Positions 61,501-64,000 of a stretch of DNA of 64,000 nt are shown in pieces. How positions within the stretch are numbered: the stretch's first letter is position 1; every line of letters begins with the position of its first letter. The position numbers and the translations under genes are program-made. Origin of the DNA: Streptomyces sp. NRRL F-5123 (lineage in GTDB: Bacteria > Actinomycetota > Actinomycetes > Streptomycetales > Streptomycetaceae). Location of the stretch: positions 14,923 through 78,922 of the forward strand of contig NZ_JOHY01000031.1 of NCBI RefSeq assembly GCF_000721495.1, read 5' to 3'. The notes beneath the pieces are model-generated. The model did not search any database and was not told where the DNA came from. It worked only from the letters and a program-made list of their open reading frames with translations.

Positions 61501-61583
61501 CGCCCCGGCGTGGCGGCCCAGCCCTTCCGCGAAGGGCCGCCACATCCGGCGGAAGGTACCCGGCGGAAGGCCAAGCGCAGCGG

Positions 61584-62402
61584 TCAGCGCTTGACGGCGA
61601 CCCCGCCGTAGAAGCCGATGTGCGCCAGCTCCTCCGCGGGCATCACCGGGCCGTCCGGGCGCCACAGGGGGGCCTGGACGAGGCCGGGCTCCAGCAGTTC
61701 GAGGCCGTCGAAGAAGCGCAGGATCTGGTCGTGCGGGCGCAGGGACAGAACGGCCGTCGCCTGCCGGTCCTTGTAGACGTCCCGCGCCTGCGCCCAGTTC
61801 GCGTCGGCCTGGTGGAAGTCCGCCGTCGAGTGGGTCATGACGAGGAAGCTGCCCGCGGGGAGCGCGTCCAGGTAGGCGGCCACCAGCTCCACCGGGTCCT
61901 CGTCGTCGCGCACGAAGTGCAGGATCGCCAGCAGCATCAGGCCGACCGGCTGGTCGAAGTCGATGAGTTTGCCGATGGTCGGGTGGCCCAGGATGCTCGC
62001 CGGATCCCGCAGGTCGCCGAGGAAGAAGCCCGTGCTGCCCGCCCCCACCAGGTGCGCGCCCGCGTGCGTGGAAACGATCGGGTCGTTGTCGACGTACGCG
62101 ACCCGTACGTCCGGGGCCAGCGCCTGCGCGACCTCGTGGGTGTTCGGGGACGCGGGTATGCCCGTGCCGATGTCGATGATCTGCCGAACACCGCTCTCGA
62201 CCACCAGCTTGACCGCGCGGTGCATGAACGCGCGGTTGGCCTGGGCCATGGGGACGAGTTCCGGGGCGAGGTCGATGACCCGCTGGGCGGCCTCGCGGTC
62301 GACCTCGTAGTTGTCCTTGCCGCCGAGGTAGTAGTTGTACATACGGGCCGGGTGGGGCCTGCTCGTGTCGATCTGGTCGGGGGCGAATCCCTGCTCGGCC
62401 AA
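61584..62402 (-). CDS. SAM-dependent methyltransferase (DUF574 type), copy 1
   Basis: This 272-residue methyltransferase begins AEQGFAPDQIDTSRPHPARMYNYYLGGKDNYEVDREAA. SAM motif I is IIDIGTGIPASPNTHEVAQ with VAYVDNDPIV, and GLMLLAILHFVRDDEDP follows. A TTG start is chosen because GGAGG lies nine bases before it, and the same GGAGGACAGCAGCCTTGGCC string recurs at the paralogue. A longer form from TTG 62459 would run through a 10-bp tandem repeat. The substrate of this Streptomyces-expanded family is unknown. Confidence 0.85.
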   Translation of the reverse strand: MAEQGFAPDQIDTSRPHPARMYNYYLGGKDNYEVDREAAQRVIDLAPELVPMAQANRAFMHRAVKLVVESGVRQIIDIGTGIPASPNTHEVAQALAPDVRVAYVDNDPIVSTHAGAHLVGAGSTGFFLGDLRDPASILGHPTIGKLIDFDQPVGLMLLAILHFVRDDEDPVELVAAYLDALPAGSFLVMTHSTADFHQADANWAQARDVYKDRQATAVLSLRPHDQILRFFDGLELLEPGLVQAPLWRPDGPVMPAEELAHIGFYGGVAVKR

Positions 62403-62440
62403 GGCTGCTGTCCTCCGGTGGTGCGGTCGTGCTTCGTCAC

Positions 62441-62468
62441 GGGTAACAACGGGTAACAACGGGTAACA
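62441..62468. repeat. 10-bp tandem repeat between the two methyltransferase genes
   Basis: GGGTAACAAC occurs twice in a row, followed by GGGTAACA, just upstream of the first methyltransferase start. It is a short, AT-richer array in otherwise GC-rich DNA. Confidence 0.8.
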
Positions 62469-62490
62469 GGGCGTGCGGGGCGCCCGGGGG

Positions 62491-63357
62491 TCAGACCTTC
62501 ACGCCCACAGCGCCGTAGCCGCCGATTCCGGCGAGTTCCCGCCTGCCCGGGACCGGGCCGTCGGGGCGCCACAGCGGGAGCTGGACGAGTCCGGGCTCCA
62601 CCAGTTCGAAGCCCTCGCACAGGCCCATCAGCTGGTCGTACGACCGGAGGTTGAACGTCGCGGTGGCGCGGCTCTGCCGGTAGACGTCGGCGGCCTCCTC
62701 CGAGCCCGTACCCGGGTCGTGGAAGTCGGCGGTGACGTGGCTGAAGAGCAGGTAGCTGCCCTTGGGGAGGGCGTCCCGGTAGGCGGCGACGAGCGCGGCC
62801 GGGTCCTCGTCGTCCCGGATGAAGTGCAGGATCGCGACCAGCATGAGGCCCACCGGCTGGTCGAAGTCGATGAGCTGGCCGATGGTCGGGTGGTTCAGGA
62901 TGCTCTCCGGGTCGCGCAGGTCGCCCAGGAAGAAGCCGGTGTTGCCCGCGCCGAGCAGGTGCGCGCCCGCGTGGGTGGCCACGATCGGGTCGTTGTCGAC
63001 GTACGCGACCCGTACGTCCGGGGAGACCGCGTGCGCGACCTGGTGGGTGTTCGGGGACGTCGGTATGCCGGTGCCGATGTCGATGATCTGCCGGATGCCG
63101 CTCTCCGCGGCGAAGCGCACGGCGCGGTGCATGAAGGCCCGGTTGGCGCGCGCGGACGGCACCGCGTCGGGCAGCAGCTGGATGACCTGCTGGGCGGCCT
63201 CGCGGTCGACCTCGTAGTTGTCCTTGCCGCCGAGGTAGTAGTCGTACATGCGGGCCGGGTGCGGCCTGCTGGTGTCGATCTCGTCGACGGTGAATCCCTG
63301 GTCGGCCAAGGCTGCTGTCCTCCGGTTCGTGGTGGCCTCGCCACTGCGCGAGTCCAT
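62491..63357 (-). CDS. SAM-dependent methyltransferase (DUF574 type), copy 2
   Basis: This 288-residue paralogue of the downstream gene shares ADQGFTVDEIDTSRPHPARMYDYYLGGKDNYEVDREAA, IIDIGTGIPTSPNTHQVAH, VAYVDNDPIVATHAGAHLLGAG and the same C-terminus. The ATG has GGAAG in range and lies three bases after the stop of the upstream XRE gene, so translation is coupled. The internal TTG at 63309 with GGAGG would give a 272-residue form like copy 1. Confidence 0.88.
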   Translation of the reverse strand: MDSRSGEATTNRRTAALADQGFTVDEIDTSRPHPARMYDYYLGGKDNYEVDREAAQQVIQLLPDAVPSARANRAFMHRAVRFAAESGIRQIIDIGTGIPTSPNTHQVAHAVSPDVRVAYVDNDPIVATHAGAHLLGAGNTGFFLGDLRDPESILNHPTIGQLIDFDQPVGLMLVAILHFIRDDEDPAALVAAYRDALPKGSYLLFSHVTADFHDPGTGSEEAADVYRQSRATATFNLRSYDQLMGLCEGFELVEPGLVQLPLWRPDGPVPGRRELAGIGGYGAVGVKV

Positions 63358-63360
63358 GGT

Positions 63361-64000
63361 TCAGACTTCCTTGCGCATGCCGTCAAGGATGGCCTTGGTG
63401 CTCTGCGCGGGCGCGGCCTGCGCGCACATCCGGTCCAGCGCCTCCAGGAACGCGGACACGTCGTCGCGCTCGTCGAAGTAGACGCCGCTCACGAGGCTTT
63501 CCACGTAGGCGATGTCCGGGATCTCCTGGAGCTGGAAGCGGAAGATGTGGAAGGGGCCGTACATCGCGGGGTGCGGGCCTGCCGCGAAGGGCATGATCTG
63601 CAGCCGGACGTTGGGGAGTTCGGTGGCCTCGATGAGCCGGCCGATCTGCTCGCGCATGACCTGGCGGCCGCCGATGGGGCGGCGCAGCACCGTCTCGTCC
63701 ATGACGACCCACAGCAGCGGCGCCTTCTCCTTGCGCAGCAGCGTCTGGCGCTCCATCCGCAGGGTGAGCAGCCGCTCGATCTCCTCGCCGGGCGCGTGCG
63801 GCTGGCCCGCGCGCAGGGTGGCCCGCGCGTACGCGGGGGTCTGCAGCAGGCCGGGCACGTAGTGGGGTTCGTACGCGCGGATGATCGCCGCCTCTCCTTC
63901 GAGGCTGACGAACGCGCTGAACCAGTCGGGCAGGACGTCGCGGAAGCTGTGCCACCAGCCGGGGCGGTTGGCCTCGCGGGCCAGGGCCAGGAAGCCGGAG
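63361..64000 (-). CDS. XRE-family regulator with DUF5753 domain, partial
   Basis: The C-terminal 213 residues are in the window and the start lies beyond its end. The visible part is DUF5753: WWHSFRDVLPDWFSAFVSLEGEAAIIRAYEPHYVPGLLQTPAYARATLRAG, LRMERQTLLRKEKAPLLWVVMDETVLRRPIGGRQVMREQIGRLIEA, VRLQIMPFAAGPHPAMYGPFHIFRF. It precedes the methyltransferase pair on the same strand by three bases and probably regulates them. Confidence 0.92.
   Translation of the reverse strand, partial: SGFLALAREANRPGWWHSFRDVLPDWFSAFVSLEGEAAIIRAYEPHYVPGLLQTPAYARATLRAGQPHAPGEEIERLLTLRMERQTLLRKEKAPLLWVVMDETVLRRPIGGRQVMREQIGRLIEATELPNVRLQIMPFAAGPHPAMYGPFHIFRFQLQEIPDIAYVESLVSGVYFDERDDVSAFLEALDRMCAQAAPAQSTKAILDGMRKEV

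Noticed and set aside
61288..63355. Mobile element or prophage at the right end
   Set aside because: No transposase, integrase, terminal repeat or phage structural gene was found. XRE/DUF397 and methyltransferase clusters are ordinary Streptomyces content.

Overview
The window is a high-GC actinobacterial chromosome segment, almost certainly from a Streptomyces. The evidence is the strong G/C bias at third codon positions, frequent GTG and TTG starts, four-base stop/start overlaps (ATGA, GTGA, TTGA), lineage families (DUF397, DUF5753 regulators, DUF574-type methyltransferases, peptidase-inhibitor I36 proteins), and a gene order hrdA-dnaG ... nirBD ... ppdK-dus ... glyS-znuACB-zur-uppS-recO ... 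leuA that I recall from the core of Streptomyces chromosomes. No rRNA, tRNA, CRISPR array, insertion sequence or prophage was recognised.

Layout. Positions 1-10.2 kb hold an F420-type oxidoreductase end, a DUF1684 protein, an HrdA-like sigma factor with DNA primase, a GNAT enzyme, a ferredoxin-reductase-like flavoprotein, a secreted I36 inhibitor, a sirohydrochlorin chelatase and a dNTPase. Positions 10.4-17 kb hold a SanA-like membrane protein, two secreted proteins (GH25 lysozyme; I36/FG-GAP protein), a gntR-osmC pair with a strong palindromic operator, and an isochorismatase-glxA pair. Positions 17-20 kb are the siroheme nitrite reductase nirBD, with a possible GlnR box. Positions 20-23.5 kb hold a stand-alone cellulose-binding protein beside a LacI regulator, and a nitroreductase-hemerythrin fusion divergent from a MarR regulator. 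Positions 23.6-28.1 kb are pyruvate phosphate dikinase and a tRNA dihydrouridine synthase.

Positions 28.2-33.4 kb are two DHA2 efflux pumps with MarR, TetR and MmyB-like regulators. Positions 33.6-39.9 kb are housekeeping: glycyl-tRNA synthetase, a Zur-controlled zinc ABC transporter with zur itself, a cis-prenyltransferase and RecO. Positions 39.9-47.5 kb hold a NarL-type two-component system, an MMPL exporter, a TerB-like protein and leuA, which is preceded by a previously unmarked 15-residue leucine-rich leader peptide and attenuator-like hairpins.

From about 47.7 kb the content becomes accessory. There is a cytoplasmic protealysin-like M4 protease with an emfourin inhibitor; a four-gene operon of a WXG-like helical protein, a calpain-family cysteine protease with an intact Cys-His-Asn triad, and two paralogous small proteins; and two tandem secreted peptidoglycan-binding proteins. 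These are followed by two NLR-like STAND ATPases with TPR arrays. One array consists of nearly identical 126-bp units; the other gene carries a TTA codon. The window closes with the usual Streptomyces set of RsbW-like ATPase, XRE/DUF5753, DUF397 and two duplicated methyltransferases. The best candidates for an undescribed system are the WXG/calpain operon (49.3-51.8 kb) and the NLR pair (53.0-58.7 kb). Several intergenic regions carry copies of a GC-rich dispersed inverted-repeat element.
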